DNA of 39,968 bases, taken from NCBI GenBank assembly GCA_964638005.1, contig CAZWXS010000021.1, positions 1-39,968 on the forward strand. Direction: 5' to 3'. The notes below the pieces were generated by a model, which saw only the letters and a program-made list of their open reading frames with translations, searched no databases and was not told the DNA's origin. The DNA is from JAAYYM01 sp964638005 (lineage in GTDB: Bacteria > Bacillota > Clostridia > Lachnospirales > Lachnospiraceae). Positions 8,075 to 16,458 of this stretch are shown in pieces. Numbering within the stretch: position 1 is the first letter of the stretch; every line of letters starts with the position of its first letter. The position numbers were made by a program, and so were the translations under genes.

Positions 8075-8103
8075 ATTATACATGACCGCAAAAAAAATAG
8101 CAA
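8075..8103 (-). promoter_or_regulatory. Sigma-A promoter for the DUF212 gene
   Basis: TTGCTA (minus strand, 8098-8103), 17-base spacer and a perfect TATAAT (8075-8080). It leaves a leader of about 25 bases before the ATG at 8042. Its -35 element is only three bases from the -35 of the opposite promoter. Confidence 0.75.
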
Positions 8104-8106
8104 GAG

Positions 8107-8135
8107 ATGACGACTGTTCCTAAATATGCTATACT
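8107..8135 (+). promoter_or_regulatory. Sigma-A promoter for the plus-strand membrane gene
   Basis: ATGACG (8107-8112, keeping the TGAC core of the -35), 17-base spacer and TATACT (8130-8135). The predicted start is near 8142, about 40 bases before the ATG at 8181. It is back-to-back with the minus-strand promoter at 8075-8103. Confidence 0.65.
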
Positions 8136-8180
8136 TGACTCGTTCCAAAACAAATTATCGAATACGAGGTTTGCATAATT

Positions 8181-9713
8181 ATGAAAGAATTTATCCAAAA
8201 AAGACATCTTATTCCCATCTGTTCCGTTGCGCTGATACATTGGCTCATAACCTTCGGTACAGATACTCTGGTTTTTCGTGCTGCACCTGCCGTAAACCTT
8301 CCTGATTACATCATATGCAAAGCACTGACTCTGATCGTCCTGTTTTTTCTGTACAGAACACTATACCGTGTGCTTCTGGATCCTAACAAAAAAGAACACG
8401 CAGAATATAAGATATTAAAGTATGCCCTGTTATGCTTGATTCCGATACTTATTATTTTGATTATCAAACTGCCACAGGGATTTTTGAGCAACGATGAAAG
8501 CCTGATCTTCGAATCCGCATCAAATCTGGAGCACTATACCTGGTTCTACTACATCACTACCTATTATTACATCATTTCCATGATGCTGATCCCGAGCTGG
8601 CTCGGCCCGATTATCATCAAGGTCATCATACAGATGCTTATAATCGGTTATGTCGTATATCGTCTGGTTCAATATCTCGGTATTCGATATGGTTTATTTG
8701 GTTATCTTCCATTTTTACTATATCCTGTTATAGCATATACAACATCCGCCCACAGACTGCCAATCTATTATCTGCTTTATCTGTTCTTAATCGTGATGCT
8801 GCTCTTCGACCTGCTGGAACAGAAGGCTTTGACACGCGGGCGGGCATTCGGTATTCTGCTACTCGGTGCAGTATTGACACAATGGCGTACGGAAGGAATC
8901 TACCTTGCAGTCCTTATTGTCATTCTGTTATTCATTGTATATGCAAACATTCGAAACAAGAAATCTTTTCTCTATATCCTTCTTACAGCTCTTGCTTTGC
9001 AGTATATTGTATCCATTCCTCAAAACGGAATCATCGCAAAAGAAATGGCTGCGGCTGCAGATGACCGTATGAAGCCATTTTATGCATATACCATCACAAA
9101 TATGTATCGCAACGGTTTGGATTACGAGAAAAATAAAGAAGATCTGGAGATTGTTGACCGCTATCTGTCGCTCGATATGATTGAATCCATCAATGAATAT
9201 TATGGCGATATCAATTATGAAGATGTACTCATCTTATATAAGGAAGGCTTTGTCGGCGTACGTCCTGAGGCATCTTTCACTGAGTTCTTTGCATATGCTG
9301 CTGCATTGAAAAGGATCTGTGTCAACAACCCGGATGTATTCTTCCGAACAAGATGGGGCGCTTTCTGCTATGCTGCACAACCATACAAGATCATATTTGA
9401 AGGTACCGGCATTCGACAGCTGCTCAGTTTTGGCATCAGCATCGTAAAGACCTTGTCTTACAACCTGTTCATTCCGTGTCTGATCACACTGCTGTTATGC
9501 ATCTATGCACTGTTCAGACGACGCTGGTTCACCTTCTTCGTCACCGGAGGACTGATTGCACATTGGTTCATCGTATTTGTACTTGCACCGGCTTCCTATT
9601 TCAAATACTATTTCCCGGTCTACATGACCGCATACTTTTATCTGTTCCTCATCCTGCTGCAGACTGTGTACAATCATTTTCATAAGGAGCAGACCATACA
9701 GTTCATCCGCTAA
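8181..9713 (+). CDS. Polytopic membrane protein, GT-C glycosyltransferase-like
   Basis: A 510-residue multi-spanning protein with about eleven or twelve hydrophobic segments and one large hydrophilic loop (about residues 290-405). A SNDE sequence at residues 103-106 sits on a loop just after a membrane segment. This resembles the acidic Asp-Glu loop of GT-C (polyprenyl-phosphate-dependent) glycosyltransferases. I infer a possible role in transferring sugars to a surface polymer or glycolipid outside the membrane, but no specific family is recognised. A GAGGT ribosome site lies ten bases before the ATG. It is a single-gene unit on the strand opposite to its neighbours, with its own promoter (8107-8135) and a bidirectional terminator just after the stop. 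This is consistent with an acquired gene. Confidence 0.8.
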   Translation: MKEFIQKRHLIPICSVALIHWLITFGTDTLVFRAAPAVNLPDYIICKALTLIVLFFLYRTLYRVLLDPNKKEHAEYKILKYALLCLIPILIILIIKLPQGFLSNDESLIFESASNLEHYTWFYYITTYYYIISMMLIPSWLGPIIIKVIIQMLIIGYVVYRLVQYLGIRYGLFGYLPFLLYPVIAYTTSAHRLPIYYLLYLFLIVMLLFDLLEQKALTRGRAFGILLLGAVLTQWRTEGIYLAVLIVILLFIVYANIRNKKSFLYILLTALALQYIVSIPQNGIIAKEMAAAADDRMKPFYAYTITNMYRNGLDYEKNKEDLEIVDRYLSLDMIESINEYYGDINYEDVLILYKEGFVGVRPEASFTEFFAYAAALKRICVNNPDVFFRTRWGAFCYAAQPYKIIFEGTGIRQLLSFGISIVKTLSYNLFIPCLITLLLCIYALFRRRWFTFFVTGGLIAHWFIVFVLAPASYFKYYFPVYMTAYFYLFLILLQTVYNHFHKEQTIQFIR

Positions 9714-9751
9714 TTTGCAGTTTCTTCACATTTTAAAACATACAATTAGAA

Positions 9752-9788
9752 AAGAACTCCCTCTGCCATACAGGCTTTGGGAGTTCTT
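9752..9788. terminator. Bidirectional rho-independent terminator
   Basis: AAGAACTCCC (9752-9761) and GGGAGTTCTT (9779-9788) form a 10-bp stem, with a further GCC/GGC pairing inside the loop. T-rich sequence follows on the plus strand (ATTATTATTT). On the minus strand the stem ends in TTCTT followed by TTCTAATTG. It lies between convergent genes ending at 9713 (+) and 9790 (-) and can serve both. Confidence 0.85.
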
Positions 9789-9789
9789 A

Positions 9790-11481
9790 TTATTTCCGGT
9801 CTGCCAATCCCAGTCGATTCACTGCACTGAAGATTGCTCTGACAGATGCTCTTGTAATATTGGAACTTACGCCGACACCATAAGTGACCTTGCCCTCATC
9901 CACATCCAACAGATGGATATAAGCAGCTGCCTGCGCATTGGAACCGCCCTGCAGGGCATGCTCTTCGTAATCAAGCACCTTGATGTTGATGTCCAGCGAT
10001 TCCTTCAATCCGCGCTGTACAGCATCAATAGGTCCGTTGCCGACTGCTTCAATGGTGTTCTCTGCTCCATAGAGCGTGTATGTCAGTTCCACATGTGTAT
10101 CAAATTCCGAATCATTTGCATCACTTCTGTCATCTACCTTGAGCTTTCTGAAATGCAGCGGCTCTTTTCTGTCGATATACTCTTCTCTGAATGCTTCCAT
10201 GATGCGTTCCGGTGCAACCTCACCCTGCTTCTCTGAAATCAACTGAATCACCCTCGCAAATTCCTTATGCATTCCCTTCGGCAGTTTGAAGCCGAAGTAT
10301 GTATCCATGACAAATGCCACGCCGCCCTTGCCGGACTGGGAATTGATACGCACGATCGGCTCGTACTCTCTCCCGATGTCGGCCGGATCCACAGGCAGAT
10401 ACGGAACACTCCATATCTCAGAGTTACGCTCGCGCATAGCCTTGACGCCCTTGTTGATGGCATCCTGATGCGAACCTGAAAATGCAGTAAATACCAGCTT
10501 ACCTGCATACGGATGTCTGTCATGGACAGGCATCTTGCAGCATCTCTCATATACCTCAACGATCTGATTGATATGCTCTATCTCTAACTCCGGATTGATA
10601 CCCTGTGAAAACATATTATATGCAACATTCAAAATATCGATATTTCCGGTTCTCTCCCCGTTTCCGAACAATGTACCTTCCACTCGGTCTGCACCTGCAA
10701 GAAGTGCCAGTTCCGTTGCCGCAATTCCCGTGCCTCTGTCATTATGCGGATGTACGCTTAAGATAATCGTCTCTCTGTTCTTGAAATGCCTGTTCGCCCA
10801 CTCGATACGGTCTGCATATACATTCGGAGTCGTCATTTCAACAGTCGCCGGAAGATTGATGATAATAGGCTCTTCCTTTGTCGGTCCCCATGCCTCCTGT
10901 ACCGCCGTGCAGATCTCAAGAGCAAAATCATCCTCTGTTCCCGTGTAGCTCTCAGGTGAATATTCCAGAATAATCTTTCCGGGGAATTTGGCAGCACGCT
11001 CCTTGACCATTTTCGTTCCTTTAATGGCAATATCAATGATTTCCTGCTGATTCATTCCAAATACGACATCTCTCTGCAAGGTTGATGTTGAATTATAGAT
11101 ATGTACGATTGCCTGTTTGATTCCCTGTATGGATTCAAATGTACGGTCAATCAATTCTTCCCTGCATTGTGTCAGCACCTGTACTCTGACATCATCCGGT
11201 ATCATCTTGCGCTCTACCAACTGCCGCAGAAAATCAAATTCAATCTGCGATGCTGCCGGAAATCCGATCTCAATCTCTTTAAATCCCATATTAACCAGCA
11301 GCTGAAAGAGTTCCATCTTCTCTTCCACAACCATCGGATCGATCAACGCCTGGTTACCGTCCCGCAGGTCAACGCTGCACCAGATCGGTGCCTTCTCTAT
11401 CTGCTTATTCGGCCATTCACGTTCCGGATACTCTATGACCGGAACCCTTTGATATCTTTTATAATTTAACATGTATTTCAT
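9790..11481 (-). CDS. leuA: 2-Isopropylmalate synthase
   Basis: LeuA condenses acetyl-CoA with 2-oxoisovalerate, the committed step of leucine synthesis. At 563 residues it matches the longer (type 2) bacterial form. The catalytic TIM barrel starts with the metal/substrate motif WCSVDLRDGNQAL. It contains the GFPAASQIEFDF segment, the metal-binding SVHPHNDRGTG and the GTLFGNGERTGN motif. A C-terminal LeuA regulatory domain (about residues 435-563) ends with TYGVGVSSNITRASVRAIFSAVNRL and normally carries leucine feedback inhibition. The start is ambiguous: GGGAGG is only three bases before the first ATG (11481) but twelve before a second in-frame ATG (11472). No other leucine or branched-chain gene is adjacent, and no T-box is evident in the 77-base gap upstream. 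Confidence 0.95.
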   Translation of the reverse strand: MKYMLNYKRYQRVPVIEYPEREWPNKQIEKAPIWCSVDLRDGNQALIDPMVVEEKMELFQLLVNMGFKEIEIGFPAASQIEFDFLRQLVERKMIPDDVRVQVLTQCREELIDRTFESIQGIKQAIVHIYNSTSTLQRDVVFGMNQQEIIDIAIKGTKMVKERAAKFPGKIILEYSPESYTGTEDDFALEICTAVQEAWGPTKEEPIIINLPATVEMTTPNVYADRIEWANRHFKNRETIILSVHPHNDRGTGIAATELALLAGADRVEGTLFGNGERTGNIDILNVAYNMFSQGINPELEIEHINQIVEVYERCCKMPVHDRHPYAGKLVFTAFSGSHQDAINKGVKAMRERNSEIWSVPYLPVDPADIGREYEPIVRINSQSGKGGVAFVMDTYFGFKLPKGMHKEFARVIQLISEKQGEVAPERIMEAFREEYIDRKEPLHFRKLKVDDRSDANDSEFDTHVELTYTLYGAENTIEAVGNGPIDAVQRGLKESLDINIKVLDYEEHALQGGSNAQAAAYIHLLDVDEGKVTYGVGVSSNITRASVRAIFSAVNRLGLADRK

Positions 11482-11500
11482 CTTCCTCCCAAATATATTT

Positions 11501-11530
11501 CAAAGTCAGCCTCGCTTGAGACTGACTTTG
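11501..11530 (-). other. Stem-loop in the ptsH-leuA gap
   Basis: CAAAGTCAG (11501-11509) and CTGACTTTG (11522-11530) form a perfect 9-bp stem. After one mismatch, CTC/GAG pairs close a four-base GCTT loop. In the minus-strand direction it is followed by AAATATATTT rather than a clean U-run, so it may be a weak terminator for ptsH or a leader structure of leuA. Confidence 0.5.
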
Positions 11531-11558
11531 TTTGCTTTGCATATATGCTTGATATATT

Positions 11559-11822
11559 TTATTCGCCTAATCCGTTCTCAATTGCTGCAACCAACGTCTT
11601 AAGTGCTTCTTCTTCATCCTCGCCCTCGCAGACAAACTCAACTTCGTCTCCGCACTTGACACAGGCCCCCAGCACACTCAAAACACTCTTTGCATTCGCA
11701 GTATTCTCTCTGAAATTAAAAGTAATCAATGACTTAAATTGCATTGCTTCCTTGCATAGAATTCCCGCCGGTCTCAAATGTAGCCCTGTGGGATTTTTGA
11801 TAACCACCTTCTGGCTTACCAT
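11559..11822 (-). CDS. ptsH: Phosphocarrier protein HPr
   Basis: HPr carries phosphate from enzyme I to sugar-specific EIIA proteins in the phosphotransferase system. The 87-residue product has His15 in NPTGLHLRPAG, the site of phosphorylation by enzyme I. It also has Ser46 in ANAKSVLSVLG, the site used by HPr kinase in Firmicutes, where HPr(Ser-P) is corepressor for CcpA. Having both argues for HPr rather than the Crh paralogue, which lacks His15. GGAGG lies nine bases before the ATG. It has its own promoter and is not beside ptsI, which is common in clostridia. leuA follows after 77 bases. Confidence 0.95.
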   Translation of the reverse strand: MVSQKVVIKNPTGLHLRPAGILCKEAMQFKSLITFNFRENTANAKSVLSVLGACVKCGDEVEFVCEGEDEEEALKTLVAAIENGLGE

Positions 11823-11862
11823 TACCCGCTACCTCCATTTCTGCTAAATACGCCCTGAACAC

Positions 11863-11891
11863 AGTATACCATTCTTTGTACTACATCACAA
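11863..11891 (-). promoter_or_regulatory. Sigma-A promoter for ptsH
   Basis: On the minus strand, TTGTGA (11886-11891), 17-base spacer, TATACT (11863-11868), with a TGG just before the -10 forming an extended -10 element. It lies in the 96-base gap between glmM and ptsH and predicts a leader of about 35 bases. Confidence 0.75.
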
Positions 11892-11918
11892 GTACTTTCA
11901 CTCTTTTGCTCTGATACA

Positions 11919-13268
11919 CTAAAGCATGACTTCCTCAATCAATGCAGCCAACTTCTTAGCCTCCTGATCGATTATCGCCTGATCCTTACCCTCAATCATA
12001 ACACGTACCATCGGTTCGGTTCCCGAAGGTCTGATCAGGACACGTCCCTTACCGTCAAACTGTTTTTCCAAGCCGGCAATTGCATCTGCAATCTCAGGAT
12101 ACTCCATGAAAGATTCCTTCTTGTGATTCGGAACCTTTGCATTGACAAGTGCCTGCGGCATCATTTCCATAATCTTTGAAAGCTCTGACAGCGGCTTCTT
12201 GCTCTCTACCAACACCTCCAGCAAATGAAGCGCGCTTAGAAGTCCGTCACCGGTTGTATTTTCATCCAAAAAGATAATATGACCCGACTGCTCTCCTCCA
12301 AGATTGGCATCAATCTCGCGCATCCTCTCCAATACATATCTGTCTCCGACCTTGGTCTGCTCAATCGTAATGCCCTTGTCCTTACCCATCAGGAAAAATC
12401 CAAGATTGCTCATGACAGTGGCCACGATGATATCACCTTTTAATTTCTTCTTCTTTTTCATATAATATCCGACAATTGCCATCAATTCATCACCATTGAC
12501 CTGCTTGCCGTTCTCATCGACTGCCATCAGTCTGTCAGCATCACCGTCAAATGCAAGACCCAGTGCCGCTTTCTCATATACGACTCTCGCCATCAGCTCC
12601 TCCATATGTGTCGAGCCACAATTCGCATTGATGTTGGTTCCGTCCGGACTGTTATGAATGGCGATTACATCTGCACCAAGCTCTTTCAGCGTTTCAATAG
12701 AGGTATAGTAAGCGGCTCCCTCAGCACAGTCAACTACGATCTTGAGCCCTGTCAAATCAACTGACACTGCCTTCATCGCATGATTGATATATTCTTCTCT
12801 TGCATCGGTACGATATTTAACCTTGCCGACTCCTGCTCCTGTCGGAAACGGAATGCCCTCCAGACCATCCTTGATGTATCCTTCGATCTCGTCTTCCATA
12901 GCATCTGATAATTTATAGCCATCACCATTGAAGAATTTGATTCCGTTGAATTCTACCGGATTATGAGACGCGGAGATTACAACTCCAGCATCCACCTTAT
13001 ATTTCCTCGTAAGATATGCAACTGCCGGTGTCGGAACTACTCCCACATACACTGCATTGGCTCCTACCGAACAGATACCTGCCATCAACGCATTCGCAAG
13101 CATGTCACCTGAAATTCTCGTATCACATCCCACCATGATTGTCGGCTTATGTGAATTGTGCTTTGTCAGTGCATATGCCCCTGCCTGACCCAGCTGCATC
13201 GCAAGTAAAGGGGTCAACTCCGAATTTGCCACTCCTCTGACTCCGTCTGTTCCAAATAATCTACTCAT
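11919..13268 (-). CDS. glmM: Phosphoglucosamine mutase
   Basis: GlmM converts glucosamine-6-phosphate to glucosamine-1-phosphate, feeding UDP-GlcNAc and peptidoglycan synthesis. The 449-residue length is standard. The N-terminal LFGTDGVRG motif, the active-site serine loop ISASHNP (Ser101 is the phosphoserine), the metal loop FDGDADRLMAVD, the sugar-binding GGEQSGHIIF and the phosphate-binding RPSGTEPMVRVM are all present. Its start lies inside the end of cdaR (8-base overlap), so the two are translationally coupled. It ends the cdaA-cdaR-glmM set, in which CdaA is known to interact with GlmM in Firmicutes. The gene is followed by the separately promoted ptsH. Confidence 0.96.
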   Translation of the reverse strand: MSRLFGTDGVRGVANSELTPLLAMQLGQAGAYALTKHNSHKPTIMVGCDTRISGDMLANALMAGICSVGANAVYVGVVPTPAVAYLTRKYKVDAGVVISASHNPVEFNGIKFFNGDGYKLSDAMEDEIEGYIKDGLEGIPFPTGAGVGKVKYRTDAREEYINHAMKAVSVDLTGLKIVVDCAEGAAYYTSIETLKELGADVIAIHNSPDGTNINANCGSTHMEELMARVVYEKAALGLAFDGDADRLMAVDENGKQVNGDELMAIVGYYMKKKKKLKGDIIVATVMSNLGFFLMGKDKGITIEQTKVGDRYVLERMREIDANLGGEQSGHIIFLDENTTGDGLLSALHLLEVLVESKKPLSELSKIMEMMPQALVNAKVPNHKKESFMEYPEIADAIAGLEKQFDGKGRVLIRPSGTEPMVRVMIEGKDQAIIDQEAKKLAALIEEVML

Positions 13269-14583
13269 TGTTCTCTTCTCCTTCGGTAAAATCTTCTTGT
13301 GTTATATTCTCACCAATCTGTCTCAATATAAAATGCATGGACTTTGGCTCAGCCATTGAAATCCCTGTAGGAAATACACATGTCACTTGACCCGTATAGA
13401 ATCCCGTATAGGTTTGTTCTTCACTGATCTCGGGCAACACTGCGCTCACATCAATCACGCCCAGCGTCGTACTGCCGTCAAGCACCGCAAATGTATCTCC
13501 AAGCCCTTTGACATTCATCGCAAGGACTCCTCCGATATCGGTCAGTACCGCCTCGTAGCCTTCCGGTATATTCGAAAACGTAATATTGTCTGTCGGTATA
13601 TTGATCTCTTTAATCTGCAAAGGTGCTACATACACTGTCACTGCTACATTACCGTCAAATTCCGGATTTGCCAGCGCAACATCCTTCGGCAGATATTTTC
13701 TGATATTAATCGTCTCTTCTACGTCTGCCGTTGCTCCTGCTACAGGCAAATCTTCTGCCGGTATGGAAATAGACTCCATGCCTGTAAAGGAACTTCCTCT
13801 GCCGGCTATCGTAACCGTTGCGGGAGAAGCATCCACGACTCCCGTCATACCATAATCGCTTGTGGTCATTCCTGTTGCATTAAACAATAGTGGTATATCC
13901 TTGGTCTGCAGCATTGCGATATCGACATGCACAGACTGAACACTGCTTGTAATCATATCGCTTTCAACAACATCTCCGCTCGCATCAAACATTACAAGAG
14001 CCTCATCCGTTGAGATATCCCTGCGAAGACCCGAAGCATCAACCTCTGCCGCCACACGCACGATTCTGGAAATGATTGAAACAGGACCGGACACCGATAC
14101 TACATTCACATTGGTCTCGACATCTCCCAGCGTATATCCCTGCTCAGGAGTACCTGTCGTATCTACCTCAATAGAAAATTGCTTCCTTGCCAAATCCTCT
14201 ATCTGTACTTTCAGATTCTTTGTCTTGGGAGTAATGGACTCGATCTTATCGGAATATCTGTTGGATTTCACGTCGATCGCAACTGTATCCATAAAAGTCA
14301 TATCCATCATATCAGCCGTAGCCTTAATATTATCTCTGCTCAGTTCATCTAAAATAGAACGCTTGGCTGTCACCATGACGCTGATGGTATCACTGCCATC
14401 CAATATCTCGTATACCTTACCTTCTTTTGTGATCGTGTCTCCGTTGATGACTTCTACCGGAATGGACGAGAAATTCCTGGTATTCACGGGATCATCTATA
14501 TTCACTACCACAAGCCACAAAAGGGTAGATGCAACGACCGCCAGTATCTTCAGGCCGATGTTATTCGTCAGCTTTTTTTTCAT
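13261..14583 (-). CDS. cdaR: CdaA regulatory protein CdaR (YbbR-domain protein)
   Basis: CdaR is the membrane-anchored extracellular partner that modulates the diadenylate cyclase CdaA. The 440-residue product has a short basic N-terminus, one transmembrane helix (about residues 9-27, IGLKILAVVASTLLWLVVV), and an outside portion built of about four repeated beta-rich YbbR domains. Repeat boundaries are visible through recurring segments such as IPVEVINGD, QFSIEVDTTGTPEQGYTLGDVETN, DIPLLFNATG and INIPTDNITFSNIPEGYE. It overlaps cdaA by 23 bases upstream and glmM by 8 bases downstream. It should not be confused with the carbohydrate diacid regulator also called CdaR, a relative of the gene at 36464-37552. 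Confidence 0.93.
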   Translation of the reverse strand: MKKKLTNNIGLKILAVVASTLLWLVVVNIDDPVNTRNFSSIPVEVINGDTITKEGKVYEILDGSDTISVMVTAKRSILDELSRDNIKATADMMDMTFMDTVAIDVKSNRYSDKIESITPKTKNLKVQIEDLARKQFSIEVDTTGTPEQGYTLGDVETNVNVVSVSGPVSIISRIVRVAAEVDASGLRRDISTDEALVMFDASGDVVESDMITSSVQSVHVDIAMLQTKDIPLLFNATGMTTSDYGMTGVVDASPATVTIAGRGSSFTGMESISIPAEDLPVAGATADVEETINIRKYLPKDVALANPEFDGNVAVTVYVAPLQIKEINIPTDNITFSNIPEGYEAVLTDIGGVLAMNVKGLGDTFAVLDGSTTLGVIDVSAVLPEISEEQTYTGFYTGQVTCVFPTGISMAEPKSMHFILRQIGENITQEDFTEGEENNE

Positions 14584-15454
14584 CCTTCGGCCTTCCTTTC
14601 CATAGTCTGAATTTCTTCTCTTCCAGTACTTTGTGCTGTATCAGCTGCAATTTTTCACGCAAAAAGTCTGCATCGATATTTCGATACAGTTCTCCGTTCA
14701 GTGCAATCGATACCCTGCCTGTTTCCTCTGATACAATGATCGTAAGAGAATCCGTAAGCTCGGAAATACCCACTCCGGCTCTGTGTCTTGTTCCCAGATC
14801 CTTGCTCAGTTCCATGTTATCAGACAACGGCAGATAACATGTTGCAGATACGATACGGTCTCCGCGTATGATTACCGCTCCGTCATGCAGCGGTGTATTA
14901 TGCTCGAATATATTGATCAGAATCTGATTGGAAACGATAGAATCAAGCATAATACCTGTTCTCTCATATTCAACCAGTGAATCCATCTGCTCGATGACAA
15001 TCAGGGCACCTGTCTTGACCTTGCCCATCTCATAGCTTGCCTTCACGATTTCATTGATTGTCCTGTCACTGAATAATTCCCCTGCAACGCGATTGTTATC
15101 AAAAGGAAATAAAGATGCAAGGATGTTTCTCTTGCCAAGCTGCTCAAGTGCACGGCGAAGCTCCGGCTGAAATACGATAACCGCTGCCATAATTGCAACA
15201 CTAAGCACCTTAGATACGATCCATAAGATGGTCGTCATATTGAAAATGGCAGCGACCAAAATGAACAGCAAAATCACGAGAATGCCCTTTAGCAGCGCCC
15301 ATGCTTTTGTATTCTTGATCCACGCCAAAAAATGATATACAAGAAAAGAAATAATGCATATCTCCACTATATCGGTAGGCATTACATTCGGTAATGACAA
15401 CCATGTCAAATACTTATCCGCAAACACTCCGATTTGCTCAAAAAAATGTCCCAT
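14561..15454 (-). CDS. cdaA: Diadenylate cyclase CdaA
   Basis: CdaA makes c-di-AMP from two ATP molecules; c-di-AMP controls potassium and osmolyte balance and wall homeostasis in Firmicutes. The 297-residue product has three N-terminal transmembrane helices (about residues 28-46, 53-71, 76-95) and a cytoplasmic DAC domain. The catalytic motifs are intact: DGA at residues 191-193 in TPLHDGAVII and RHR at 223-225 in GTRHRAGVGISE. The C-terminus is a charged tail ending KKADE. The start is supported by AGGA nine bases upstream. It precedes cdaR with overlap and follows a Lachnospiraceae-type unknown membrane protein gene by 25 bases, so the two may be co-expressed. Confidence 0.96.
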   Translation of the reverse strand: MGHFFEQIGVFADKYLTWLSLPNVMPTDIVEICIISFLVYHFLAWIKNTKAWALLKGILVILLFILVAAIFNMTTILWIVSKVLSVAIMAAVIVFQPELRRALEQLGKRNILASLFPFDNNRVAGELFSDRTINEIVKASYEMGKVKTGALIVIEQMDSLVEYERTGIMLDSIVSNQILINIFEHNTPLHDGAVIIRGDRIVSATCYLPLSDNMELSKDLGTRHRAGVGISELTDSLTIIVSEETGRVSIALNGELYRNIDADFLREKLQLIQHKVLEEKKFRLWKGRPKDEKKADE

Positions 15455-15479
15455 TCAGTCACATCCTATAAAAACTATT

Positions 15480-16430
15480 TTATTCGGGCCTCTTTGGTGT
15501 CGATTGTGAATGAATCCGCTTCACCTTAACTGATGGTGTTGCCACCGATATCTTGGGAATCGCCTTCACATAATAGTAATATTCATCATCTTCAAACTGC
15601 ACATACTCCGTTCTGGAATAATCAACATTGAACACAAAGAACTGCAGAACAATAATAATCAGTACAGATACGATCGTACCTAAAATCGTACTGCCAAGGC
15701 GCGCATCAATATCCAGCGACAAATCTCCGATAAATATAATCAAGATATCAGCAATGGCTCCAATGGCAAGCGCAATCTTCCATGAATGATTGATGGACAG
15801 CCTCTTGATCATATATACCAATATGATTGTTGCCGCAAACGCAGCAGACATCAAAAACATCTCTTTGTTATTTACAATATTGTCAACTACATACTTAAAG
15901 TTGGTCACCGCACTGTCAGACTCCAGATTGCCCAGCTGTGTTGCATTGTCCTTAACATACTTCAAAATATAATATACAATTGTTCCGAAAACTACGGAAA
16001 CCACAGACATCGGACTGCCTACAAAGCCCATGGCAAGCGGCATCGCATATGGTATCTTCATTGCAAAACACACCGGTGTCAACAGTACTGCTATGGAATC
16101 CTTCGGTGCAAACCTGAAATACAGTATGAACATCAATACAAATACCAGCAGGACAACGATCGCACATTCCAGAGAAAGTGCATACATGTGCAGCACCACG
16201 AACCCCGCTGCAAACACAATAATCATATTGGTTGGCAAAAATGAACAGACAAGTGCAACAATCAATACGATTGCAGGATTCTTCAATCGATTCATGTAGC
16301 CGATATTACCGTTGATAATCAATATGACCACCAGAGCGGTCAAGAACTTGAGTAACGGCAAAATATATACTTCTAGTTTGGCATAAAACTTAATCAGTCT
16401 TTCTTTCAATTCAAGTAAAGTGGTCATCAT
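15480..16430 (-). CDS. Unknown polytopic membrane protein upstream of cdaA
   Basis: The product is about 316 residues with seven or eight hydrophobic segments (roughly residues 20-40, 50-80, 82-108, 112-135, 138-155, 192-210, 217-237, 245-270). A cytoplasmic-looking C-terminal tail contains a striking acidic/tyrosine patch (FEDDEYYYYVKAIPKI) followed by a basic end with Ser/Thr and Lys/Arg (VKVKRIHSQSTPKRPE). I believe relatives occur next to cdaA in other Lachnospiraceae, but I know of no function. Two adjacent ATGs exist; the second (16427) has the better seven-base spacing from AAAGGA. It lies 25 bases before cdaA and 28 bases after another membrane protein, which suggests a role linked to c-di-AMP signalling or the cell envelope. 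That link is inference only. Confidence 0.8.
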   Translation of the reverse strand: MMTTLLELKERLIKFYAKLEVYILPLLKFLTALVVILIINGNIGYMNRLKNPAIVLIVALVCSFLPTNMIIVFAAGFVVLHMYALSLECAIVVLLVFVLMFILYFRFAPKDSIAVLLTPVCFAMKIPYAMPLAMGFVGSPMSVVSVVFGTIVYYILKYVKDNATQLGNLESDSAVTNFKYVVDNIVNNKEMFLMSAAFAATIILVYMIKRLSINHSWKIALAIGAIADILIIFIGDLSLDIDARLGSTILGTIVSVLIIIVLQFFVFNVDYSRTEYVQFEDDEYYYYVKAIPKISVATPSVKVKRIHSQSTPKRPE

Positions 16431-16458
16431 AAAATCCTTTCAACCGGTAAGAGCCTCT

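Noticed and set aside
9476..9685. Open frames on alternative strands inside large genes (for example within the 8181-9713, uvrA and argF genes)
   Set aside because: They lie wholly inside well-supported genes, lack ribosome sites and have arginine/serine/cysteine-rich translations typical of shadow frames.
7572..9713. Insertion sequence or prophage as the source of the strand switch
   Set aside because: No transposase, integrase, terminal repeats or target duplication are visible around the plus-strand gene.
11482..11558. Possible T-box or leucine leader before leuA
   Set aside because: Only 77 bases separate ptsH and leuA, too short for a T-box, and no run of leucine codons with a leader ribosome site is visible.
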